This document shows, one piece after another, positions 56,603 through 64,000 of a stretch of DNA of 64,000 nt. Within the stretch, counting starts at the first letter, position 1; the number at the start of each line of letters is the position of its first letter. The position numbers were made by a program, and so were the translations under genes. This stretch comes from Pelagibacteraceae bacterium AG-390-C22 (GTDB lineage Bacteria; Pseudomonadota; Alphaproteobacteria; Pelagibacterales; Pelagibacteraceae), in NCBI GenBank assembly GCA_003278125.1, contig QCGX01000003.1, forward strand, positions 1-64,000. Direction: 5' to 3'. The notes below the pieces were generated by a model. That model was not told where the DNA came from. It was given only the letters and a program-made list of their open reading frames with translations, and made no database searches.

Positions 56603-57622
56603 ATGATATTCAAAAAAATGCTTAAAAACTTAATATCTATTAAATTTTTTATACTTTTAATGGTTTCACCATCATTTTTATTTGCTAATAATTCTGATTT
56701 TAATTTATGGATTGATAATTTTAAAAAAAAAGCAATAAGCTCTGGGATATCTAGAAATGTTGTTAATGACGTTATGTCTAACGCTAAATTTTTACCAAAA
56801 GTAATTGAATATGATAGATACCAACCAGAATTTTACGAAGATACTTACACCTATATTAAAAAAAGAACAAATATCAAAAAAGTAAGAAAAGGTTTAGCTT
56901 TGTATAAAAAAGAAAAGCTTCTTATAGATAAAGTAGATAAAAAATTTTTAGTCGAAAAAGAACTGTTATTAGCTCTTATGGGAATAGAAACAAATTTTGG
57001 AAATTATTTAGGAAAGATGGATATTATTTCCTCTCTAGCAACTTTAAGTTTTGACAAAAGACGAAGTGAATTTTTTACCGGGGAACTATTAATATTATTA
57101 AAACTTATAGATAAAGGTGTCATCCAAAAAGATATATTATTTGGTTCGTGGGCGGGCGCATTTGGAAATTTTCAATTTATGCCTAGAACGATTAAAAACT
57201 ATGCAATCGATTATAATAATAATCAAACTATAGAATTAAAAGATATTGAGGATTCCTTCGCTTCTGCTGCTAATTATTTAAATAAGATTGGTTGGAAAAA
57301 AAATACTCCTTGTTATACTAAAATAGAATTAAATGATAATATTCCAAAAAAGTATTTAAATTCGTCAGCTAGGCAAATTAAGAATAAAAAAAAAGTCAAA
57401 TTTTTTAAGAATTACATTAAAAATCCAGAAAAATTAAATCTTAATAATAATTTATTATCAGCAGTCATCACTCCTGATAAAGATATAATACCTGGATCTA
57501 ATACATACACTCCGGCTTATTTGATTTATAGTAATTATGAAAAAATATTAAATTGGAATAGATCTTTAAGATTTGCTCTTGCAGTCTGCACTTTGAAAGA
57601 CAATTTTAAAAATGAGTTATAG
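56603..57622 (+). CDS. mltB: Lytic murein transglycosylase (MltB type)
   Basis: 339 residues with a signal peptide (ISIKFFILLMVSPSFLFA). The catalytic glutamate is in LLALMGIETNFGNYLGK (about 125-141), and WAGAFGNFQFMP and LRFALAVCTLKD are the usual later blocks. It cleaves peptidoglycan glycan strands to 1,6-anhydro products. It overlaps the RlpA-like gene by 11 nt and starts the mltB-rlpA-dac envelope string. Confidence 0.93.
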   Translation: MIFKKMLKNLISIKFFILLMVSPSFLFANNSDFNLWIDNFKKKAISSGISRNVVNDVMSNAKFLPKVIEYDRYQPEFYEDTYTYIKKRTNIKKVRKGLALYKKEKLLIDKVDKKFLVEKELLLALMGIETNFGNYLGKMDIISSLATLSFDKRRSEFFTGELLILLKLIDKGVIQKDILFGSWAGAFGNFQFMPRTIKNYAIDYNNNQTIELKDIEDSFASAANYLNKIGWKKNTPCYTKIELNDNIPKKYLNSSARQIKNKKKVKFFKNYIKNPEKLNLNNNLLSAVITPDKDIIPGSNTYTPAYLIYSNYEKILNWNRSLRFALAVCTLKDNFKNEL

Positions 57623-58349
57623 ATTAATTATATTATTTCTGATTTTAACATCCTGTGCTCAAAATTACACAAACTCAGAGAAAAATAAGCCTTTTGTTTC
57701 AAAAGGGTTTGCATATATCTATAATGATGAAGATTTTGAAAATAAAGTAATTAAAAAAAAATTAGATAATAGCTCTTTTCAAATAGCTCATAACAAATTA
57801 AGAATGGGCTCTTTAATTAAGATTATTAATATTAAAACAAATGACTCAATAATTTTAAAGAATAATAAAAAGATAGAATATCCTGAGTTTTATAAAATTT
57901 TAATAACAAAACCCGTTGCAGATAAACTTAATCTTGAAATAAGTTCACCAATAGTTGAAGTAATAGAACTTAAAAAAAATAAATCTTTTGTTGCTAAAAA
58001 AACTAAAATTTTTAAAGAAGAGGAAAGAATTCACAACAATGCACCAGTCGAAACTGTTACTATAGACAACATATCGACAAACAATAATATTAAAAAAAAA
58101 ATTACTAAAGATAAGTTTTATATCATTATTGCTGAATTTTACTCTAAAAACTCTGCTGTTCTTTTAAAAAAAAGAATCACCCAAGAATTGACAAATTTTA
58201 AGAGTAAAAAACTGTATGTTAAATCAGGAAAATCTAATAAAACAACTCTGTTATCAGGGCCTTATAGCTCTATTAATTTAATGAAAAATGATTACATTCA
58301 ACTTAAGAAATTTGGTTTTGAAGAACTTGATATAAGCATCAATGAATAA
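57612..58349 (+). CDS. rlpA: RlpA-like SPOR-domain lipoprotein, degenerate
   Basis: 245 residues. A lipoprotein signal ends in LTSC (C15). A divergent double-psi beta-barrel region follows (about 30-125), keeping the AHNKLRMGSLIKI block with H60. The NDRGP motif that supplies the catalytic Asp in RlpA is not recognisable. A C-terminal SPOR-like repeat (about 168-243: FYIIIAEFYSKNSAVLLKKRI, then LLSGPYSSINLMKNDYIQLK) would bind denuded glycan at the septum. It probably localises to the septum, with doubtful transglycosylase activity. Overlaps both neighbours. Confidence 0.78.
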   Translation: MSYRLIILFLILTSCAQNYTNSEKNKPFVSKGFAYIYNDEDFENKVIKKKLDNSSFQIAHNKLRMGSLIKIINIKTNDSIILKNNKKIEYPEFYKILITKPVADKLNLEISSPIVEVIELKKNKSFVAKKTKIFKEEERIHNNAPVETVTIDNISTNNNIKKKITKDKFYIIIAEFYSKNSAVLLKKRITQELTNFKSKKLYVKSGKSNKTTLLSGPYSSINLMKNDYIQLKKFGFEELDISINE

Positions 58350-59493
58350 ATTTATAACTACATTATTGATCATAACTTTTAATTTTTCTTCATTCGCTTT
58401 AGCCGAGCCTATGGTAAATGCAAGAACCGCAATAGTTATTGATTATCATTCAGACAAAGTTTTGTATGAATATGAACCAGATATTCAAATTTATCCAGCT
58501 TCAATGACCAAGATTATGACTACAATAGTTGCTTTTGATTTAATAAAAAAAAATAGACTTTCACTTGACGATAGATTTGTTATTTCCGAGAATGCTTGGA
58601 GGTTGTCAGAAAGTGGCTATTCTTCAATGTTCATTATGGTAAATGATGAAGTTTCCGTAGAAAATTTATTATTGGGAATAATTGTGGCTTCAGGAAACGA
58701 TGCATGCGTAGCTTTGGCAGAAGGTATAGCAGGTTCTGAAGAATCATTTGCAGAGATGATGAATGAAAAAGCAGCTGAAATAGGAATGTCATCTACAAAT
58801 TTTTCTAATTCATCTGGAATTAATGACCCTGAAAATTATTCTACCGTAAGAGATATAGCTTTAATGTCTAAATATTTAATTTCAAATTATCCAAAATTTT
58901 ATGAATGGTATAAAGAAACAACTTTTACCTGGGATAGAACTGGCGGTGACCCAATTACTCAAGGAAATAGAAATCCATTATTATATAAAAAAGTTGGTGT
59001 AGATGGGGTTAAAACTGGTTACCTAGCGGTAGAAAAATATTCATTAGCAAGCACTATGAAAAAAGACACAAGAAGAATAATTGCAGTTGGTTCTGGTTTT
59101 CCTACAAAAAACTTGAGAAGCTCCCAGTCATTAAAATTATTAAATTGGGGGTTTAGAAACACTAATACTTATGAAATTTCTAAAACTGGAGAAACTTTTT
59201 TTGAACTCGACACTTGGTTAGGTAAAAAAAATAAAGTTAAAGCTATTACTAAAGAGGATTACTATCTAACTCTAGATAAAAAAAATATTCGAGATTTAAA
59301 AGTATTCCTGGAATATAACGGACCTATTAAAACACCAGTACAGAAAGATCAAAAAATTGCTAACTTAATAGTTCTACAAAAAGACGAGGTTATTAAAACT
59401 TTACCACTTTATGCTTCTGAAAAAATATCAAAGGTTAATTTTTTTAAAAGTTTAATCACGTCTCTAAATTATTTGATTTGGGGAGATGTATAA
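58342..59493 (+). CDS. dacC: D-alanyl-D-alanine carboxypeptidase (DacA/DacC family)
   Basis: 383-residue low-molecular-mass penicillin-binding protein. The signal peptide ends near FALA. Active-site motifs are SMTK (about 54-57), SGND (about 117-120) and KTGYL (about 226-230), all in normal spacing. The C-terminal region carries the beta-sandwich domain and a hydrophobic/amphipathic end (FFKSLITSLNYLIWG) that likely anchors it to the membrane. It trims pentapeptides. Overlaps rlpA and tmk by 8 nt each. The exact dac paralogue is not certain. Confidence 0.92.
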   Translation: MNKFITTLLIITFNFSSFALAEPMVNARTAIVIDYHSDKVLYEYEPDIQIYPASMTKIMTTIVAFDLIKKNRLSLDDRFVISENAWRLSESGYSSMFIMVNDEVSVENLLLGIIVASGNDACVALAEGIAGSEESFAEMMNEKAAEIGMSSTNFSNSSGINDPENYSTVRDIALMSKYLISNYPKFYEWYKETTFTWDRTGGDPITQGNRNPLLYKKVGVDGVKTGYLAVEKYSLASTMKKDTRRIIAVGSGFPTKNLRSSQSLKLLNWGFRNTNTYEISKTGETFFELDTWLGKKNKVKAITKEDYYLTLDKKNIRDLKVFLEYNGPIKTPVQKDQKIANLIVLQKDEVIKTLPLYASEKISKVNFFKSLITSLNYLIWGDV

Positions 59494-60133
59494 AAAAAAG
59501 CCTTTTTTAATAGTATTTGAAGGTGTCGAAGGTTGTGGCAAATCCTATCAGAGTCAAAAACTTATAAGAAGTCTAAAAAAAAAGAGAATAAATCCAATTT
59601 TAACTAGAGAACCTGGTGGGACTAGAAGCGCTGAGTTAATAAGAACCTTAATACTTAAAGATTATTTTAATAAAGGAAAAGAGGATAAATTTGATAAATA
59701 CACTGATACATTATTATATTTAGCAGCACGCAATGAACATATAAAAAACAAGATAGAACCAGCCCTTAAAAGAAAAAAAGTTGTGATTTGTGACAGGTTT
59801 ATAGACTCAACAATAGCCTACCAAGTTTACGGAAAAAAAGTGAATAGGTCATTTATTGATAATATCCATAAATTTATTTTACAAGGGATTAAGCCAAATC
59901 TAGTGTTTATTTTGAAAGTCTCATCAAAATCTTCAAAATCAAGATTAAAAAAAAGAAAAACAAAAAATAGATATGATAATTTTTCTCAATCTTTTTATAC
60001 AAAAGCCCAAAAATCATTTTTAAAAATAGCAAAAAATAAAAAAAATTATTTTGTATTAGATTCTTCCTCAAATAATACTAATTTAGAAAAAAAAATTTTA
60101 AATATAGTCTTCAAAAAGCTTAAGATTAAATGA
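59486..60133 (+). CDS. tmk: Thymidylate kinase
   Basis: 215 residues phosphorylating dTMP to dTDP. P-loop FEGVEGCGKSYQSQ (about 9-22), the DR/substrate loop TREPGGTRSAELIR (about 39), and VICDRFIDSTIAYQVYG. The lid region is very lysine-rich. It overlaps dacC and holB; the tmk-holB pairing is classical. Confidence 0.94.
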   Translation: MYKKKPFLIVFEGVEGCGKSYQSQKLIRSLKKKRINPILTREPGGTRSAELIRTLILKDYFNKGKEDKFDKYTDTLLYLAARNEHIKNKIEPALKRKKVVICDRFIDSTIAYQVYGKKVNRSFIDNIHKFILQGIKPNLVFILKVSSKSSKSRLKKRKTKNRYDNFSQSFYTKAQKSFLKIAKNKKNYFVLDSSSNNTNLEKKILNIVFKKLKIK

Positions 60134-61068
60134 ATATAAACAATGAATATAATGATCCAAAAAATTCATTAGTTCTCTTTGAACTTGGTGATAAATTAGA
60201 TTTTCTTATACATTTACATAAAACAAAAAAATTTCCTAAGGTCCTTATGATTAGTGGCAAAAAGGGTGTTGGAAAATTTACTCTTATCAATCATTTCTTA
60301 ACATATGTTTATAATCAAGATGATTATGATTTGAAAAATAAATCTATTAATAACAAAACTAATTTTTACAAACAGCACGTTAATGACATTTTTCCAAATA
60401 TTATCTATCTTTCAGGAAATAACTTTAAAAATGTTAAAATTGAAGATATACGTGATTTGAAATCAACAATACTTAAAACATCAATATTAAATAAAGAAAG
60501 ATTCATTATTTTAGATGATATCGAGCTTTTTAATACTAATAGTTTAAATGCACTATTAAAAATTATAGAGGAACCTGCAAAAAATAACTACTTTATATTG
60601 ATAAACAATAAAACTAAACCTTTAATAGAAACTATATATTCGAGATCTCTAGAAATTAAAGTACTATTAAACAATACAAAAAGAATAAAAATTATTCAGG
60701 CTTTAATTAAAAGAAATAATTTAGAAGTTTTTATTGATTTTAATTCTTTAAATTTAACTCCCGGTAATTTTTTAAAATTTAATAAAATTTTTGAAGAAAA
60801 TCAGATTAATATTAATGAAGATTTTATAAAAAATCTTACAATACTTCTTAATTTATATAAAAAAAATAAAAATATAGATCTAATAAATATAATCTTATTT
60901 TTAACAGATTATCATTTTTACAATTTAAAAGAAATTAAATTTGAAAATATTGAAAAAGTTGTGGAAAATAAATCTTTTGTAATTAAAAATATTAATAAGT
61001 TTATTTCATATAATCTAAATCAAAATTCTCTAATTAACGCTATAAATAATAAATTATCTAATGGGTAA
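60130..61068 (+). CDS. holB: DNA polymerase III delta-prime subunit
   Basis: 312-residue clamp-loader subunit with an AAA+ fold: Walker A-like ISGKKGVGKFTL (about 40), RFIILDDIELFNTNSLNALLKIIEEP (Walker B and arginine-region helix), and YSRSLEIKV in place of the usual SRCQ. The protein has no cysteine at all, so the zinc module found in many delta-prime proteins is absent. Strongly Asn/Ile/Lys-biased sequence. Overlaps tmk by 4 nt and metG by 8 nt. Confidence 0.9.
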   Translation: MNINNEYNDPKNSLVLFELGDKLDFLIHLHKTKKFPKVLMISGKKGVGKFTLINHFLTYVYNQDDYDLKNKSINNKTNFYKQHVNDIFPNIIYLSGNNFKNVKIEDIRDLKSTILKTSILNKERFIILDDIELFNTNSLNALLKIIEEPAKNNYFILINNKTKPLIETIYSRSLEIKVLLNNTKRIKIIQALIKRNNLEVFIDFNSLNLTPGNFLKFNKIFEENQININEDFIKNLTILLNLYKKNKNIDLINIILFLTDYHFYNLKEIKFENIEKVVENKSFVIKNINKFISYNLNQNSLINAINNKLSNG

Positions 61069-62602
61069 AAATTTTTATATAACAACCCCCATATATTATC
61101 CTTCTGGAAAACCTCATATGGGACATGCTTATTCGAGTATTATTGCAGATATCTTTGCAAGGTTCAAAAGACTTGAAGGATATGATGTTTTATTTTTAAC
61201 AGGAACTGACGAACATGGTTTAAAGATTCAAAGAGAAGCTGAAAAAAATAAAAAAGACCCAAAAATATTTTGTGATGAATTATCTGAAAAATTTAAAGAT
61301 CTAACTAAAATTTTAAATTTATCTAATGATGATTTTATTAGAACTACAGAAAAAAGGCATTATAAATCTGTCGAGGAAATCTGGAATAGGTTAGTTAAGT
61401 CTGGAGATATTTATTTAGATAAATATAGTGGCTGGTATTCAGTTTCAGATGAAGCCTATTATGATGAAGATGAAATTGAAGAAGTGAAAGGTAAAAAAGT
61501 TTCAAAAGTCTCAGGCTCACCGGTTGATTGGGTAGAAGAGGAGTCGTATTTTTTTAAACTATCATCCTGGTCAGAAAAATTGTTAAAATATTATAAGGAT
61601 AATAAAAATTTTATTTTACCTTCATCTAGAAAAAATGAAGTAATTAATTTTGTTGAAAAAGGTTTAAAAGATCTCTCCGTTAGCCGAACTTCTTTTTCTT
61701 GGGGTATCCCTGTTCCCAAAAATAAAAAACACGTCATATATGTTTGGTTGGATGCTCTTACAAATTATATTAGTGCTTTAAATTTTCCAGATATCAATGA
61801 TAAGAATTATAAAAAGTATTGGCCTGCGAATATTCATATTATTGGAAAAGATATTTTAAGATTTCATGCCATCTACTGGCCAGCTTTTCTTTTAGCCGCC
61901 AAACTTCCTCTTCCAGAAAGAATATTTGGCCATGGATGGATACTTTCAGAAGATAAAAAAATGTCTAAATCCCTTGGTAATATTTTAGATCCAATTGAAA
62001 TTATTAAAACTTATGGAATAGATCAACTGAGATACTATTTAGTTAAAGAAGTCTCTTTAGGTAATGACGGAAGTATTTCTTTGCAAAATCTCAAAAATTG
62101 CATAAATAATGACCTAGCAAATAACTATGGAAATTTATGTCAAAGAGTTTTTTCTTTTATTAAAAAAAATTGTTCAAACAAAATTCCAAAGATAAAGAAA
62201 TTGTCAGTTTCAGATAATAAATTGCTAGATGAATTAAAAAATAATATTCCTAGATTAATAGAATTAATGAATAAACAAGAATTAAATGAATTTATTAAGA
62301 CGGTAGTTGGTTATTCTTTTGATTCAAATAAGTACTTTAATGACTCAGAGCCATGGTCAGTTAAAAAGAAGGATCCGGAGAGAATGAGAACTATCATATT
62401 TACAATTTGTGAACAAATAAAGAATATAAGCATTTTATTGAATTCAATAATTCCTATCTCTACGAACAAAGTTTTAGAAGCAATGAATGTTAAAAAAGAA
62501 AATAGATCTATTAATCAGATTAATAGTTTAGAATGTTTCGACCATGATAAAGAATTAAAAGAATTAGATATATTGTTTAATAAAATTGAAAATGATAATT
62601 GA
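61061..62602 (+). CDS. metG: Methionyl-tRNA synthetase
   Basis: 513-residue class I synthetase. HIGH-type motif PIYYPSGKPHMGHAYSSI (about 9-26), the TGTDEHGLKIQ block and KMSKS motif KKMSKSLGNILDP (about 303-315). No knuckle zinc cysteines are seen and there is no C-terminal dimerisation/tRNA-binding domain, as in the compact MetRS type. Overlaps holB by 8 nt and tatD by 11 nt. Confidence 0.96.
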   Translation: MGKNFYITTPIYYPSGKPHMGHAYSSIIADIFARFKRLEGYDVLFLTGTDEHGLKIQREAEKNKKDPKIFCDELSEKFKDLTKILNLSNDDFIRTTEKRHYKSVEEIWNRLVKSGDIYLDKYSGWYSVSDEAYYDEDEIEEVKGKKVSKVSGSPVDWVEEESYFFKLSSWSEKLLKYYKDNKNFILPSSRKNEVINFVEKGLKDLSVSRTSFSWGIPVPKNKKHVIYVWLDALTNYISALNFPDINDKNYKKYWPANIHIIGKDILRFHAIYWPAFLLAAKLPLPERIFGHGWILSEDKKMSKSLGNILDPIEIIKTYGIDQLRYYLVKEVSLGNDGSISLQNLKNCINNDLANNYGNLCQRVFSFIKKNCSNKIPKIKKLSVSDNKLLDELKNNIPRLIELMNKQELNEFIKTVVGYSFDSNKYFNDSEPWSVKKKDPERMRTIIFTICEQIKNISILLNSIIPISTNKVLEAMNVKKENRSINQINSLECFDHDKELKELDILFNKIENDN

Positions 62603-63374
62603 TTCACATTGCCACTTAACATATGAGCCTATGTCTTCTTCTTTAGATGAGACAATAAAAAGAGCAAATAATGATGGAGTTAAGTACCTTTTAACAATAT
62701 CTACTGAGGATAAAGGATTTAAAAATATTTTAAATATAGTGGAAAATTATAGCTCAGTTTATGGAACTTATGGCATTCATCCACATGAAGCAAAAAAACA
62801 TAAAGAAATTAAATTAAAACATATAATTGAAAAAGTAAAACAAAGTAAAAAAATTATAGGAATCGGAGAAAGTGGTTTAGATTTTTATTACAATCATTCA
62901 GAAAAAAAAGATCAAATTTTTTCCTTTATAGAACATATTAAAGCTGCGCAAAAAATAAATCTACCTTTAATCGTTCATACAAGATCGGCAGAAGAGGAAA
63001 CACTGAAAATTTTAAAGGAGTCTACACAAAAAAAAGATCTTAAGATTCTAATTCACTGTTTTACAGGAACAAGAGATTTTGCCTTTAAATTACTCGATAT
63101 AGGTGCATATATATCTGCTAGCGGAGTTGTAACGTTTAAAAAATCAAAAGAATTAGCAAACACATTTAAATCTATACCTGCAGATAAAATATTAGTAGAA
63201 ACTGATGCGCCATATTTATCTCCTGAGCCTTTACGAGGAAAACCTAATGAACCAAGCCACATCATACATACAGTTAAATTTCTCTCAAACTTAAAAAATA
63301 TTTCTTATGAAAAATTTTCTGAGACTACAACTCAAAATTTTTTCAATTTATTTGGTAAATTAAATGAAAAATAA
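62592..63374 (+). CDS. tatD: TatD-family metal-dependent hydrolase
   Basis: 260 residues from the ATG at 62592; the in-frame TTG at 62586 adds only two residues. Metal ligands are visible: DSHCHL at the start, GESGLDFYYNH, LIVHTRSAEEET, ILIHCFTG and VETDAPYLSPEPLRGKPNEP. These are TIM-barrel DNases/hydrolases; the cellular substrate is uncertain. The position between metG and an MBL-fold gene is conserved in many alphaproteobacteria. It is not part of the Tat export machinery despite the name. Confidence 0.93.
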   Translation: MIIDSHCHLTYEPMSSSLDETIKRANNDGVKYLLTISTEDKGFKNILNIVENYSSVYGTYGIHPHEAKKHKEIKLKHIIEKVKQSKKIIGIGESGLDFYYNHSEKKDQIFSFIEHIKAAQKINLPLIVHTRSAEEETLKILKESTQKKDLKILIHCFTGTRDFAFKLLDIGAYISASGVVTFKKSKELANTFKSIPADKILVETDAPYLSPEPLRGKPNEPSHIIHTVKFLSNLKNISYEKFSETTTQNFFNLFGKLNEK

Positions 63375-64000
63375 ATTTACTATTTTAGGATGCGGAAGTT
63401 CTCTGGGATCACCTTGGATTACTAATTATAGGGGTGATTTAAAAAAAAATCCTAAAAATATTAGAACAAGATGTTGTGCTCATATTCAATATAAAGACTT
63501 ATCAATATTAATTGACACATCTCCTGATATTAAAAATCAATTTTTAAATAATAAGATTAGATCTTTAGACGCTATTATTTATACTCATGAACATGCTGAT
63601 CAAACTTCAGGTATATTTGAAATGAGACCTTTCTTTTGGAAAAATAAGAATAAAATACCGGTTTATGCGAGCAAAAGAACAGTTACAGCACTTATTAAAA
63701 AATATACCTTTTGTTTCTTCCCTAAACATGGGTATGTTCCGATTATGAAGGCCAATGTTATAAAAAAAAGCTTTAAAATTAAAAAAAAAAATCAAATTCT
63801 TTCTATTAAGGCTTTTGATGTAATTCATGGAATGATAAAAGCCACAGGATTCCGTTTTGAAAAAGTTGCTTATATAAGTGATTGCAACAGAATACCTAGA
63901 GAGTCTTTTAAAAATTTGTATAACCTTAAATATTTAGTGATAGATTGTTTAAGAAAAAATAAGCATCCATCTCATTTTAATTATGACCAAGCATTAGAAC
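63364..64000 (+). CDS. Metallo-beta-lactamase-fold hydrolase, PhnP-like (truncated by window end)
   Basis: The frame opens with ATG at 63364 (11-nt overlap with tatD) and is still open at the last base, 212 codons in. Start FTILGCGSSLGSPWIT and ILIDTSPDIKNQFL are typical of PhnP-like cyclic phosphodiesterases. The metal motif, normally HxHxDH, reads HEHADQ (H75, H77, D79, Q80), so one metal ligand is changed. A later AYISDC segment carries the expected Asp. The C-terminus lies beyond the window. Confidence 0.83.
   Translation, partial: MKNKFTILGCGSSLGSPWITNYRGDLKKNPKNIRTRCCAHIQYKDLSILIDTSPDIKNQFLNNKIRSLDAIIYTHEHADQTSGIFEMRPFFWKNKNKIPVYASKRTVTALIKKYTFCFFPKHGYVPIMKANVIKKSFKIKKKNQILSIKAFDVIHGMIKATGFRFEKVAYISDCNRIPRESFKNLYNLKYLVIDCLRKNKHPSHFNYDQALE

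Overview
The window is a very AT-rich (about 30% G+C by eye), tightly packed bacterial chromosome segment. Gene content and order point to an alphaproteobacterium of the SAR11 clade (Pelagibacterales, Candidatus Pelagibacter or a close relative). The evidence is short or overlapping intergenic spaces, a strong bias to A/T codons, the alphaproteobacterial strings ntrY-ntrX-trkA, dgt-argS-(SPOR slot)-nagZ-scpA-scpB-tatABC-serS and mltB-rlpA-dac-tmk-holB-metG-tatD, and several ABC uptake systems with dedicated binding proteins. This assignment is inference from gene order and composition, not from a database search.

Layout. 1-4471: end of the NtrY sensor kinase, the NtrX response regulator (without a sigma-54 contact motif), and the TrkA/TrkH potassium system. 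4473-14034: a glycerol locus with gpsA, glpK, a GlpV-S-T-P-Q-U type ABC importer and a GAPDH gene; a terminator hairpin separates the binding-protein gene from the transporter genes. 14009-15318: two small unknown genes around a FAH-family hydratase. 15381-19357: an iron(III) ABC importer whose promoter carries a perfect 9-1-9 Fur-type inverted repeat, with a 56-residue CxxC protein between binding protein and permease. 19382-23924: tRNA-Arg and a general amino-acid ABC importer (lipoprotein-type binding protein, terminator hairpin, two permeases, ATPase). 24037-25477: a periplasmic DUF protein, a PraR-like XRE regulator with TTTACC repeats upstream, tRNA-Asn and tRNA-Cys.

25591-40257 is housekeeping: valS, ilvD, a mannose-1-phosphate guanylyltransferase, xthA, an A-type Fe-S carrier, dgt, argS, a small membrane protein, nagZ, scpAB, tatABC and serS. 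40305-51868 holds yajC-secD-secF, a PuuD-like membrane domain, uvrA, ssb, gyrA, coaD, a periplasmic cyclophilin and a Tgt that has lost two of three zinc cysteines.

51918-52539 is the most unusual spot. An intact tRNA-Lys is followed about 500 bp downstream by an exact 45-nt copy of its 3' part, starting in the anticodon loop. This is the footprint of a tyrosine-recombinase integration. It encloses one small membrane-protein gene and no integrase.

52549-64000: a Tat-type lipoprotein M48 protease, a DUF502 protein, recG, sdhE, tRNA-Ser, then mltB, a degenerate rlpA, a D,D-carboxypeptidase, tmk, holB, metG, tatD and a truncated metallo-beta-lactamase-fold gene at the right edge. No CRISPR array, insertion sequence, rRNA or replication origin was seen, and no stretch longer than about 300 bases lacks a gene.
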